A stretch of DNA of 64,000 nt, from contig JADJXS010000001.1 in NCBI GenBank assembly GCA_016710275.1, positions 1,302,001 to 1,366,000 of the forward strand. The letters run 5' to 3'. The notes beneath the pieces were generated by a model. The model saw only the letters and a list, made by a program, of their open reading frames with translations. It was not told where the DNA came from and searched no databases. This DNA comes from Phycisphaerales bacterium (GTDB lineage Bacteria > Planctomycetota > Phycisphaerae > UBA1845 > Fen-1342). Below, piece after piece: positions 16,879 through 25,410 of this stretch. Both the position numbers and the translations under genes were made by a program. Every line of letters starts with the position of its first letter. Positions within the stretch are counted from its first letter, which is position 1.

Positions 16879-18726
16879 ATGGATTCGGCGAAACTGACGC
16901 AAACGGTGAGAGTGCAGGCGATTCCATCGAGCGGCGCGGCTGCGCGCCGCTCGGGGGATGCGGCGACGCACGATTCGCGGTCGGCGGGAATGCGCTGGAC
17001 GACCTGCGGCGGGTTCGACGCGGCGGTGCGGGCGGTGGAGCCGCGGGCGTGGGGGGATCCGGGCGGTGCGGGCTGGTCGCTGGTCAAGCGCAACGCGGTT
17101 CGGGAAGTGTGGCGCGCGACGATTCTGGGGCGGGATTATTACCTGAAGTATTACGCATCGGGGGGCATTCGCAGCCGGATCAAGCGCTGGCTGGGGCAGG
17201 ACACCTGCCGGTCGGAATGGGCGGCATCGGTGTATGCGGCGGCGAACGGGATCGCGGCGGCGCGGCCGGCGGGATTCACTCGAGGAATTCGTCGCGAGGG
17301 GCGAAGCTGGTCGCTGCTGGTGACGCACGCGGTGACGCCGGCGACGCCGTTGGATGCGTTCTGGCGTGAATTGTGCTCGGATGCGCAGATTCGTCGCCGG
17401 CGGGCGGATGTGGAGGCGCTGGTCGAGACGCTGGCGGAATTGCTGGCGCGGGCGCACCAGGCGGGCTTTGAGCACCTGGACATGCACGCGGCGAACATCC
17501 TGGTGCAGACGGTGGGACCGCGGCGGTATCGAGCGGTTTTTATCGATTTGCATGGGGCGCGGATCGACGCACCGATCGGGCCGGGAGCGGTGGTTCGCAA
17601 CCTGGCGCAGCTCAATCAGTGGTTCTCGAGGCACAGCTCGACCGGTGACCGGCTTCGTTTCCTGCGAGCCTATCTGCGCAAGCGGCACGAGTTCGAGCAT
17701 CAGTTTCGGCACGCGCGGCCGATTGAGACGGGGTTTCGTGAACTGGTGTCGGCGCTGCGGCGCGCGGCGGAGCGTCACGCCGCGCGGTTGTGGGCGCAGC
17801 GCGACCGGCGGATCGGGCGGCGTGGTCGGTACTTTGATCGCGTGACGGGGCGGGGCGGATGGCAGGGGGTGGTCTGTCTGACGGCCAAGCACGGGGAACG
17901 CTCGTCGGGTGGGGCGAGTGTCTCGCTGGAGCGCGGCTGGTGGCGGCAGGCGCTGCGCGATCCGGGCGCTTTGTTGCGCGGCGGAGCGCGGGGGGTGAAG
18001 GACTCGCACTCGGCGCAGGTGCTGCGGACGGAGTTGGCGCATCCGGAGCGCGCGCTGGAGGTGATTGTGAAGCGGCCGCTGGGGCGGACGCTGTGGCGAC
18101 GGATTCGCAACGCGCTGGGGGCGCCGCGCGTGGGGCGGGCGTTTGCACTGGGGCACGCGCTGCTGCATCGGGACATTGCGACGGCGCGGCCGCTGGCGGC
18201 GCTGCAGCGGCGGATCGGGCCGTTCACGGCGGACAGCCTGTTGCTCACGGAAGTGGTGCCGGGGGCGGTGGACCTGGGGACGGCGCTGAATCAGGCGGCG
18301 CTGCGGATGGGGCCGCGCGAGCGATGGCGATACAAGGCGCGGCTGGCGCGCCTGCTGGCGGCGGAATTGCGGCGGTTTCATGGCCGCGGGTTCGTTCATC
18401 GGGATTGCAAAGCACAAAACCTGCTCGTGTGCGGGGAGCCGCTGCGGTTGGTGTGGATCGACATGGACGGGGTGCGGCGGGCGACGCGCGTGAGTGCGGC
18501 GGATGAGCGGCGGGCGCTGGCGCGGCTATGCGTGAGCCTGGCGGAATCCGCGGGGCTGACGCGCGGAGACGTGGCGCGATTTCTGAAAGCCTATTGCGCG
18601 AGATTCGGGGCGGATGTGAACGAGTGGCGGCAGGTGTGGCGCGCGACGGTGCTGCTGGTGGTGCGAAAGAGGGCGCAGCGCGTGCGGCGGACGGAGTGGA
18701 AGGTGGCGAATTACGGGCGGCGGTAG
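16879..18726 (+). CDS. Tandem double lipopolysaccharide-kinase-like protein (Kdo/WaaP family)
   Basis: Two protein-kinase-fold domains of the Kdo/WaaP type lie in one 615-residue chain. Domain 1 has Lys90 in YYLKYYA, the catalytic loop HLDMHAANILV (199-209, Asp201, Asn206) and the metal-binding FIDLHGAR (Asp223). Domain 2 has Lys398 in VIVKRP, HRDCKAQNLLV (507-517, Asp509, Asn514) and WIDMDGVR (Asp528). Both domains therefore keep every residue needed for phosphotransfer. Family members phosphorylate heptose or Kdo in the LPS core at the cytoplasmic face. Carrying both activities in one chain is uncommon; substrates are unknown. Confidence 0.8.
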   Translation: MDSAKLTQTVRVQAIPSSGAAARRSGDAATHDSRSAGMRWTTCGGFDAAVRAVEPRAWGDPGGAGWSLVKRNAVREVWRATILGRDYYLKYYASGGIRSRIKRWLGQDTCRSEWAASVYAAANGIAAARPAGFTRGIRREGRSWSLLVTHAVTPATPLDAFWRELCSDAQIRRRRADVEALVETLAELLARAHQAGFEHLDMHAANILVQTVGPRRYRAVFIDLHGARIDAPIGPGAVVRNLAQLNQWFSRHSSTGDRLRFLRAYLRKRHEFEHQFRHARPIETGFRELVSALRRAAERHAARLWAQRDRRIGRRGRYFDRVTGRGGWQGVVCLTAKHGERSSGGASVSLERGWWRQALRDPGALLRGGARGVKDSHSAQVLRTELAHPERALEVIVKRPLGRTLWRRIRNALGAPRVGRAFALGHALLHRDIATARPLAALQRRIGPFTADSLLLTEVVPGAVDLGTALNQAALRMGPRERWRYKARLARLLAAELRRFHGRGFVHRDCKAQNLLVCGEPLRLVWIDMDGVRRATRVSAADERRALARLCVSLAESAGLTRGDVARFLKAYCARFGADVNEWRQVWRATVLLVVRKRAQRVRRTEWKVANYGRR

Positions 18727-18841
18727 CGGGTGCTGCGTTGTCGGCTTCGGCTTCGGCTGCGGCGGCGCGCGTGGGGGTTCGGGCGGTTGATTGAGCGGCC
18801 GCCAGGGGGCGCATGAGCGGGGATCAGCGCTGAACCAGGGA

Positions 18842-20080
18842 TCAGCGCTTGTCGGGCTGCGGGGGCAGCATGAACTGCAGGATGCGATCAGCGCGTGCGG
18901 CCCAGGCGGTCTCGTGGTGGATTGCGCCGGCGGCTTCCTCGAAGTGGAGCGTGCTCCCGTCTTTGAGGCCCCTGGTTCGCAGAATTTCGGCCAGACGGCG
19001 GCAATCGGCGACCGCCTGCGTCACTTCGGCGTCGGGTGCGGAGCGGCTGCCCTCGGCGGTGCCGATGTCCAGCCAGATTCGGACGGGCTGCCGAAACTCG
19101 TGCGCTTCGGCGGCCTCGATGATCTTCCAGCGTGCCCAGCGCAGCGAGGGGGAGATGACGGCTGCGCCGGCGAAGACGTCAGGGTGCTTCAGCAGTGCGT
19201 ACAGGGAGACGAGGCCGCCCATGGACGAGCCGCCGATGAGGGTGTTCTCGCGATCGGGGAGGGTGCGATAGTCGCGGTCGATGCGCGGCTTGAGGGTCTC
19301 GATGAGGAAGGCGAGGTATTTGTCGGCGTCGCCGCCGAAGCCGCGATCGGGGTAGGGGCTGTACTCCTTCATGCGATCGGGGGTGTTGGCGATTCCGACG
19401 AGGATCGCGCGGCGCATTTTTCCGTCAGCCTGCAGGCGCGCAGCGGCTTCGTCCAGCCCCCACTCGGCGCCGGATGCGCAGAGAGTCGCGTCGAAGAGAT
19501 TCTGGCCGTCGTGGAAGTAGAAGACGGGATAGCGCTCGGCGCGGTTGGCGTCGTAATTTTCGGGGAGCCAGACGAAGACGCGCCGCTGGTTGCCGAGCTG
19601 CGGGGAATCGACGGCCTCGAGCGTGTCGATGCGGCCGGTGATGCGGGACTCCGTGCGCAGCGGCTGGCCGGGGACGCTGACAGCGGCGATGCGGGCGGGT
19701 GGATCGGGTTGATCGGCCCAGCGCGCGATCGCGTGCAGGATGGTGCGCGGCGGCGTGTCGCGCGGGATGGCGAGCGTGCGATTGGACAATTCGCCGCCTT
19801 GCGCGTCCTTTTCGACGGTGGACCAGTTCTTCGTGCGGAGGAACTTGTACTCCATCGGCGTGTCGGTCGGCAGGGAGAGGTCGGCGGCGTAGAGGTCGTC
19901 CGAGAGCTTCTTGAGAGCGCGGCCGCCTTCGGGCCAGCCGTCGATAGAGAAGGAGATGAAAAGCTCATCCGTGGCGGCGTCCGGGGCGCAGACGATCATG
20001 CGGACGGACACATCGGCGGCAAGGGCGGATGGGCCGCTGAGCAGGGCGATGAACAAGGCGGCCAGGCGCAGGCTGCGCAT
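18842..20080 (-). CDS. Secreted esterase of the enterochelin-esterase (Fes/esterase D) family
   Basis: The 412-residue protein has a signal peptide (LRLAALFIALLSGPSALAA), then a beta-sandwich region at about residues 20-120 resembling a starch-binding-like module (DELFISFSIDGWPEGG, MEYKFLRT). An alpha/beta-hydrolase follows: FYFHDGQNLFD (oxyanion region), LIGGSSMGGLVSLYAL (nucleophile Ser in GxSxG), an acidic residue near WLDIGTAEG, and HHETAW with the probable catalytic His. GGGAGG eight bases before the ATG at 20080 supports this start. The gene follows acpS by a few bases and may be co-transcribed. The ester substrate is unknown. Confidence 0.8.
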   Translation of the reverse strand: MRSLRLAALFIALLSGPSALAADVSVRMIVCAPDAATDELFISFSIDGWPEGGRALKKLSDDLYAADLSLPTDTPMEYKFLRTKNWSTVEKDAQGGELSNRTLAIPRDTPPRTILHAIARWADQPDPPARIAAVSVPGQPLRTESRITGRIDTLEAVDSPQLGNQRRVFVWLPENYDANRAERYPVFYFHDGQNLFDATLCASGAEWGLDEAAARLQADGKMRRAILVGIANTPDRMKEYSPYPDRGFGGDADKYLAFLIETLKPRIDRDYRTLPDRENTLIGGSSMGGLVSLYALLKHPDVFAGAAVISPSLRWARWKIIEAAEAHEFRQPVRIWLDIGTAEGSRSAPDAEVTQAVADCRRLAEILRTRGLKDGSTLHFEEAAGAIHHETAWAARADRILQFMLPPQPDKR

Positions 20081-20094
20081 CGAACAGACCTCCC

Positions 20095-20481
20095 TCATGA
20101 TTCGGAGACTCCCAGGGCGGATGCGACGGCATAGCCGCCGGCATGAGATAGCGAAATCAGCACGCGCTCGATCCCCATTTCAGCGGCGCGGCGGGCGCTT
20201 TCGCCGTGCAGCGAGACGACCGGCTTGCCGAGGGCGTCGGGCAGCGTCTCGACGTCGGTCCATTGCATTGAGCCGCGCCAGCCGCTGCCGAGCACCTTGA
20301 AGACCGCCTCCTTGGCGGCGAAGCGCCCGGCGAGGCGCTCGGCGCGGCCGCGGGCGGAATCGCAATAGGCGCGCTCGGCAGGGGTGAAGACGCGCTCCAT
20401 GAAAACGTCGCCGTGACGCTCGCGCAGGCGCTCGACGCGCGAGACGACGACGATATCCACGCCGTGGCCGACAATCCGCAT
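20095..20481 (-). CDS. acpS: Holo-[acyl-carrier-protein] synthase
   Basis: This 128-residue enzyme transfers the 4'-phosphopantetheine arm from CoA to apo-acyl carrier protein. It shows the family signature GHGVDIVVVSRVERL (metal-binding Asp), VFTPAERAYC and RFAAKEAVFKVLGSG, the WxxKEA-like core with catalytic Glu and Lys. The length is normal for AcpS. TACAAT lies six bases before the ATG, on the minus strand, with no ribosome binding site, so the message is probably leaderless. It runs divergently from the alternative glmU gene, 64 bases away. Confidence 0.92.
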   Translation of the reverse strand: MRIVGHGVDIVVVSRVERLRERHGDVFMERVFTPAERAYCDSARGRAERLAGRFAAKEAVFKVLGSGWRGSMQWTDVETLPDALGKPVVSLHGESARRAAEMGIERVLISLSHAGGYAVASALGVSES

Positions 20482-20545
20482 GGCCCGATTGTACGGCCGG
20501 GGCGGATGTCGCGCAGCGGGCGCTGCGCCGCTACCATGGCGCACC

Positions 20546-21808
20546 ATGACGGATTGTCGCACACTGGCGGAAACCGGCGTCGTTCTGTTCGAGGATGCCG
20601 CGTATGAGCGGCTGCTGCCGCTGACGTGGCTGCGGCCGGCGCATGAGCTGATTCTGGGGACGCGGTCGCTGCGCGAGCGCTGGGAGCGCGTGGTCGGGTC
20701 GATTGTGCGGGCGGAACTGGGTGGAACGGTGATTGGGGCGGGGGGCGCGAGTGCATCGGGCGATGGAGTGGTGGTCCTGGTCAACGGGCGGATCGTGGCG
20801 CCGGCCGATGCGAATTCGTGGGCGGCGCCGAAGCTGGGGACGAAGTGGGTGCGGGGGGACGTGGTGCTGGCGGCGGCGGTGCCGGAGGGGGAATTGAAAG
20901 GCGGCAGCGCGGGCGTGGCGCGGGCCTGCGCCCGTCTGCGGGAAGTGGCGGCTCCAGGGGAGGTGGAGCTGATTGAGCATCCGTGGCAGTTGGCGCTGCG
21001 GAACGCGGAACAGATCCGGCGGGATTTTGCCGCGTATTACCGAGCGGAGATTCTCGGGCGGGTTCGCTGCGGCGCGCACCTGGTCGCGCCGGAGCGCATT
21101 TTTGTGGGTCCGGAGGCCGACATCCGGCCGGGGGCGGTCCTGGATGCGGAGGCGGGGCCGGTGATTGTGGAGCGCGGGGCGCTGGTGCAGTCGAACGCGG
21201 TGCTGGAAGGGCCGTGTTTTGTGGGGGAGGGGTCGATTGTGCGGGCGGGGGCGTTCATTCGGGAAGGGACGACGATCGGCCCGGTGTGCAAGGTGGGGGG
21301 CGAGATCGAAGCGAGCATTCTGCACGGATACGCCAACAAGCAGCACGACGGGTTTCTGGGACACAGTTATGTGTGCCCGTGGGTGAACCTGGGAGCGGAC
21401 ACCGTGACGAGCGATCTGAAGAACACCTACGGCACGATTCGCGTTTTCCTGAACGGGGTCGGCGTGGAGACGGGCGAGCGCTTCGTCGGCTCAATCATCG
21501 GGGATCACGCCAAGACGGGGATCGGGACGATTCTACCGACGGGCTGCGTGGTCGGTGTTGCGGCGAACATCTTCACACCCGGATCGGTTCCGAAGTTCGT
21601 GCCGTCGTTTTCGTGGGTGACGGACGCGGGCGTTGCGCCGTTTCGCGTTGAAAAGGCGATTGAGATCGCGCGGACGGTCATGTCGCGGCGGCGGATCGCG
21701 CTGACGGAATCGGACGCCGGGCGGCTGGCGCGCGTGTGCGAGGAAGCGCGGCGCGTGGAAGCCGCGGGTTGGGAAGGACTGCCCGGCGCGACGGGCGGAA
21801 GCGTGTGA
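20546..21808 (+). CDS. Alternative GlmU-like bifunctional protein
   Basis: The 420-residue protein matches the Bacteroidetes-type GlmU family. It begins VVLFEDAAYERLLPLTWLRP and has ELILGTRSLRERWE, both hallmarks of that family. The C-terminal half is a left-handed beta-helix with hexapeptide repeats (residues about 200-330), including EIEASILHGYANKQHDGFLGHSYV and LGADTVTSDLKNTYG for the acetyltransferase-type site. The N-terminal half lacks the classical GxGTRM nucleotide-binding loop. It is expected to make UDP-GlcNAc for peptidoglycan and LPS, but that activity is inferred. TACCAT precedes the ATG by eight bases. Confidence 0.75.
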   Translation: MTDCRTLAETGVVLFEDAAYERLLPLTWLRPAHELILGTRSLRERWERVVGSIVRAELGGTVIGAGGASASGDGVVVLVNGRIVAPADANSWAAPKLGTKWVRGDVVLAAAVPEGELKGGSAGVARACARLREVAAPGEVELIEHPWQLALRNAEQIRRDFAAYYRAEILGRVRCGAHLVAPERIFVGPEADIRPGAVLDAEAGPVIVERGALVQSNAVLEGPCFVGEGSIVRAGAFIREGTTIGPVCKVGGEIEASILHGYANKQHDGFLGHSYVCPWVNLGADTVTSDLKNTYGTIRVFLNGVGVETGERFVGSIIGDHAKTGIGTILPTGCVVGVAANIFTPGSVPKFVPSFSWVTDAGVAPFRVEKAIEIARTVMSRRRIALTESDAGRLARVCEEARRVEAAGWEGLPGATGGSV

Positions 21809-21832
21809 TGGGGGGCGGGTGGGGAATGCAGC

Positions 21833-22456
21833 GTGGGTGCGCGCGTGGAGAGTGACAGCCGAGGCGGGAGGCCGGCGCCGCTGCGCGCGGCGGTGCTGAT
21901 CGGCGGGCGAAGCAGCCGGATGGGGGAACCCAAGCACCTGCTGCGGCTCGCGGGGCGAACATTCCTTGAGCGGATCGTAGGTGCGCTGGAGGCGAACGGG
22001 CTGGTGGTGGCCGTGAGTGGTTCGGGAGCGCTGCCGGGTGCGTTGGAAGGGATCGAGAGGATTGCGGATGCTCCCGGGATCGGGGGTGCGCTCGGTGGTG
22101 TGGTTGGGGCGCTGGCTCATGATCGCGAGTCGGCGTGGATGTTGGTGCCGTGCGACGTGCCTCTGCTGACGGCAGAGGCGATCGGGTGGCTGATCGCGCA
22201 GCGTGAGCGCGGCGCGGCGGGGGTCATGGGGGCGTTGAGTTCGAGTGATGATGTTGAACCGCTTCCGGGTGTGTATGAGCCGAGCGGGTTTGCGGCGCTG
22301 GAGCGGCTAGCGCGCGACGGAAGTGCGCTGCGCGCGTTGTGCAAGGCGGCGCGCGTGTGCGTTCGAGCGGTTCCCGAGGAACATCGAGCGTGCTGGCGGA
22401 ACGTAAATCTTCGCGAAGACTTGCGCGATTTGGGCGATGGCGGCGGCGTCTGGTAA
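21833..22456 (+). CDS. mobA: Molybdenum cofactor guanylyltransferase (MobA-like)
   Basis: This 207-residue protein carries VLIGGRSSRMGEPKHLLRL, the LxGGxSxRMGxxK GTP-binding signature of MobA, and WMLVPCDVPLLTAEA with the metal-coordinating Asp. MobA attaches GMP to molybdopterin in the cytoplasm. The start is a GTG 24 bases after the upstream stop; no ATG fits the frame. No other molybdenum-cofactor gene is nearby. MocA, which handles CTP, and other small nucleotidyltransferases share the loop, so the exact substrate is likely but not certain. Confidence 0.75.
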   Translation: MGARVESDSRGGRPAPLRAAVLIGGRSSRMGEPKHLLRLAGRTFLERIVGALEANGLVVAVSGSGALPGALEGIERIADAPGIGGALGGVVGALAHDRESAWMLVPCDVPLLTAEAIGWLIAQRERGAAGVMGALSSSDDVEPLPGVYEPSGFAALERLARDGSALRALCKAARVCVRAVPEEHRACWRNVNLREDLRDLGDGGGVW

Positions 22457-23051
22457 GGCGTTGCAGTGTCGTATTTCCGTCAGTGGTTGATCCGATATAA
22501 GTTCTGTTCTTTGTTGCGTTTGCGAGCAGTGATTATGAGAATCAGGGAGGGGCGAAGTGCGAGTTATGATCGGCCATGATCCGCAAAAAAAACGAAATCG
22601 TTGGCGCAAAGCTTGAACCGCTCCCGAGAATGTGTTAGCATCCGCGTCGGACAGTTGAGGCTTGCGGTGTGAATGAGGGTTGCACCGCGAGCAGCTTCGA
22701 GCGAATTGAAGCGAGGGCCACGGAAAGGAGCCGGTGAGTCACGAGTGCCAGGTGGCGCTCGTAGAGGACTCCAGTTTGGCGCGGATGGGTGGGGTTCTCT
22801 GGAACAACGACTCGCGGGCGTCCGTTGCAGGTCTCGGTTCTCGCGAAGAAAATTGGTTGCCGCAGACGGCATTGAGTGGTCGCGGCGGCGCCGCAGAGCT
22901 TAGGAAGCTGGAACGCGCTAGAAAGGAGGGCGTAGGCGGGGGAACAGCAGCGTCTTTTGCGACCTAACAGGTCTGCCGCGCTGCGCGGCTTGCTCGCGAC
23001 GCGGCCCGAATTGTGTGCACTTTGCGATTTCGTATCACCGGAGGACAGACA
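22457..23051. promoter_or_regulatory. Long promoter and leader region of a secreted protein gene
   Basis: No supported protein gene lies here. TTGAAC at 22613-22618 and TAGCAT at 22636-22641, spaced by 17 bases, form the best sigma-70-type promoter of the window. Transcription from about 22648 would give a leader of about 400 nt. The leader contains a GCGGTG/CACCGC hairpin near 22665-22690 and two AAGGAG-like stretches. A 77-codon GTG frame at 22734-22967 shows no recognisable protein. A structured regulatory RNA or a small leader peptide is possible. Confidence 0.5.
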
Positions 23052-24257
23052 GTGTTTCGAAGCAACATGGTGAAGATGGTTCTCGGCGGCCTCGTGGCCG
23101 CAGGGGCTGCCACCGCGGTCGCGCAGGACTACCGAGTCAGCGCGAGCAAGAAGGGCAGCCTGCTGATCTATTCGAACGTTGAGGTGAAGTGGAGCGCGGC
23201 CGGCGCGATCATTCAGGACACTTTCATTGAGTTGTCCAATGACTATCCCGCCGCGGTTGCGGTCCAGCTCTATTTCGTCAACGGCGATGCGCCGACGGCG
23301 ACGGAGCCGGGTTGGAACTGGCTCGACAACATCATCAACCTGACCCAGGACGAGCCGTCCTACTGGTCGGCGGCCAGCGGTCTGCCGAAGGGCGTGTCGC
23401 CGTGGTCCGCACTGGACCCGGGCAACCCGCCGGGGCGTCCGGATCCGGACGAGCCGGGCGTTCGCACGCTGCGCGGCTTCATCTACGGCTGGGCGGTTGA
23501 CGCTCAGGACCGTCAGATCCGTTGGAACCACCTGACGGGCAAGGCCACGATCGTCAACTACGCGGACAGCTCCGCTGTCGAGTATGCGGCCTATGCGTTC
23601 CAGGCGTATGCCTCGAACCATGGCGACCGCGTCGGCTCTGCCGGTCACCTCAAGCTGAACGGTCTTGAGTATGACTACGGCTTCGGCCAGCTGCTGATCG
23701 ACTTCTTCGCGGCCGGCTCGGTCGCGCTGTCGGGCGGCGGCAACGTCGTCGGCGTGGACACCGACCTGACCCTGCACCCGGTCAGCGCGGACCTGCGTCA
23801 GGACGGCGACGGCCCGGTCATCACGAAGGCCAAGTTCGACATCTGGAACGAGAACGAGGTTCGCTTCTCGAACACCGAGAAGTGCATTTCGTGCTGGGAC
23901 CAGCAGCTGTTGAGCGCCTATTCGTCGCTCCCGAACCACTTCCTGCTCGTCAACCTGCAGACGCAGAAGGGCAAGGCCCGCGTCGATGGCGTGACCAGCA
24001 CGGTGGTCTGCGGCGAGCTCAGCATCAACGCGTCGCTGCTCGGCGTCGCCATCCGTCAGCTGTCGTTCAACGCCGGCCAGCAGAAGGCTCTGGCGGGCGG
24101 CAACCTGGTCGGCCAGGGCACCGAGTCGGCTGACATCCAGTACGACGTCATCACCGGTCCGGGTGAGACGCGCGAGGCCGGCAGCAACTTCGGCGCGCAG
24201 AACGGCGCGATCGAGCGTGAGCTGACGACCGAGTCGATCAAGAACCTCAAGAACTAA
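23052..24257 (+). CDS. Abundant exported protein, hypothetical
   Basis: This 401-residue protein starts at a GTG, seven bases after GGAGG. A signal peptide (MVKMVLGGLVAAGAATAVAQ) is followed by a soluble, mostly beta-rich region. Early on SLLIYSNVEVKWS and later TFIELSNDYPAAVAVQLYFV suggest an immunoglobulin-like fold. One cysteine pair appears in CISCWDQQ. Codon choice differs from its neighbours: AAG, GGC, GTC and CGT predominate and G-ending codons are fewer. With the strong promoter and terminator this suggests high expression, perhaps a surface-layer or matrix protein. I recognise no family. Confidence 0.7.
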   Translation: MFRSNMVKMVLGGLVAAGAATAVAQDYRVSASKKGSLLIYSNVEVKWSAAGAIIQDTFIELSNDYPAAVAVQLYFVNGDAPTATEPGWNWLDNIINLTQDEPSYWSAASGLPKGVSPWSALDPGNPPGRPDPDEPGVRTLRGFIYGWAVDAQDRQIRWNHLTGKATIVNYADSSAVEYAAYAFQAYASNHGDRVGSAGHLKLNGLEYDYGFGQLLIDFFAAGSVALSGGGNVVGVDTDLTLHPVSADLRQDGDGPVITKAKFDIWNENEVRFSNTEKCISCWDQQLLSAYSSLPNHFLLVNLQTQKGKARVDGVTSTVVCGELSINASLLGVAIRQLSFNAGQQKALAGGNLVGQGTESADIQYDVITGPGETREAGSNFGAQNGAIERELTTESIKNLKN

Positions 24258-24289
24258 GTTCGAGAGGCCTTTGACAGACTGATCGCTCC

Positions 24290-24327
24290 GCGGAGCCCGT
24301 CACGAAAGTGGCGGGCTCCGCTCTTTT
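24290..24327 (+). terminator. Rho-independent terminator
   Basis: A 14-bp stem (GCGGAGCCCGTCAC with GTGGCGGGCTCCGC, one G-T pair) closes a GAAA loop and is followed directly by TCTTTTAT. It lies 33 bases after the stop of the exported protein gene. Confidence 0.9.
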
Positions 24328-24461
24328 ATCGGTTGCATATCGGCGGCGCTTCGCCTGCTGCGCGCTTCGCCGGCATGGCGCTTAATCCGGGGCATGCTGC
24401 GGGGCGCGCTGGTCGGCGGCGAGCCGCAGCGCTACACTCCGCGGCCTGGGAGCGCTTCGCC

Positions 24462-25373
24462 ATGCCGCGTCACTACGCCGATCGTCTCGCCGCCGCCATC
24501 GAGGTCAAACGCACGCCCGCAGTGGTCGGGATCGACCCGGTTGCTGAGCGGCTTCCGCAGCGGCTGCGGCCGGGCAGCGATGATCCGCAGGAGGGAGCGG
24601 CGGCGATTGAGAGGTTCAGCGCCGCTGTCATTGAGCGGGTGGCGCCGCTGGTACCGGCGGTGAAAATCAACTCCGGCTTCTTCGAGGTGTTTCAGGAGCA
24701 CGGGGTGGCGGCGTATTACCGGCTGGTGGCGCTGGCGCATGCCTGCGGTTTGCTCGTGATCGGCGATGTGAAGCGCGGCGACATCGGCTCGACGGCGGCG
24801 CTGTATGCGCGCGGGCACCTGGCGACGGGCGGCAGCGCAGACCGGGTGCCGGATGCGATTACGATCGGCGGTTACCTCGGGCGCAGCGGGGTGGATGAGT
24901 TTGTGCGGGCGGCGCGGACGGGCGGGCGCGGCGTGTATGTGCTGGTGCGGCCGTCGGACCCGACGGCGGACGTGATTCATGAGTTCGGGGAGTCGCGAAA
25001 GCTCTACCAGCATCTGGCGCAACTGGTGACGGAGTGGGGGGAGGCAGCGGAGCTTCGCGGAACGTGCGGATTGTCGCTGGTTGGGGCGGTGGTGGGGCCG
25101 AAGGACGCGACGGGGACGGCGGCGCTGCGCGGGTCGATGCCGCACACGCCGTGGCTGGTTCCGGGGTACGGGGCACAGGGGGCGGCGGCGGAGGCGACGC
25201 GGGCGTGTTTTCTTGCGGGCGGGAGCGGGGCGGTAATCAATGCGTCGCGGTCGGTGATTTACGCGTTTGAGGACGAGCGTCTGGGCGGTGGCGGGGTGGC
25301 GTGGGAGGATTGCGTGGTCGGCGCGTGCCGCGGATTTGCGGCCGAGGCGGGTGCGCTGGCGGGGTTCTGTTAA
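24462..25373 (+). CDS. pyrF: Orotidine 5'-phosphate decarboxylase, type 2
   Basis: This 303-residue enzyme converts OMP to UMP, the last step of pyrimidine synthesis. It has VGIDPVAERLP at the N-terminus, VKINSGFFEVF, LVIGDVKRGDIGSTA with the catalytic DxKxxD tetrad, TIGGYLGRSGVDEF, LVPGYGAQGAAAE and AVINASRSVIYAF. The length and the ASRxxI ending mark the longer type-2 form. The ATG was chosen by homology; TACACT about 29 bases upstream may be the -10 box. No other pyrimidine gene is visible. Confidence 0.92.
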   Translation: MPRHYADRLAAAIEVKRTPAVVGIDPVAERLPQRLRPGSDDPQEGAAAIERFSAAVIERVAPLVPAVKINSGFFEVFQEHGVAAYYRLVALAHACGLLVIGDVKRGDIGSTAALYARGHLATGGSADRVPDAITIGGYLGRSGVDEFVRAARTGGRGVYVLVRPSDPTADVIHEFGESRKLYQHLAQLVTEWGEAAELRGTCGLSLVGAVVGPKDATGTAALRGSMPHTPWLVPGYGAQGAAAEATRACFLAGGSGAVINASRSVIYAFEDERLGGGGVAWEDCVVGACRGFAAEAGALAGFC

Positions 25374-25410
25374 GCGGGGGCAGGCGAGAGAGGCGCGGAC
25401 TTCGCCGCGG

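Noticed and set aside
22734..22967. A 77-codon frame in the long leader, preceded by AAGGAG
   Set aside because: The GTG lies only three bases after AAGGAG, the product has no recognisable pattern and the region looks like an untranslated leader. It is mentioned as a possibility in that region's entry but not called as a gene.
23000..24260. Foreign origin for the exported protein gene because of its unusual codon use
   Set aside because: GC content remains high and the bias resembles that of rpsA, so high expression explains it better than transfer.
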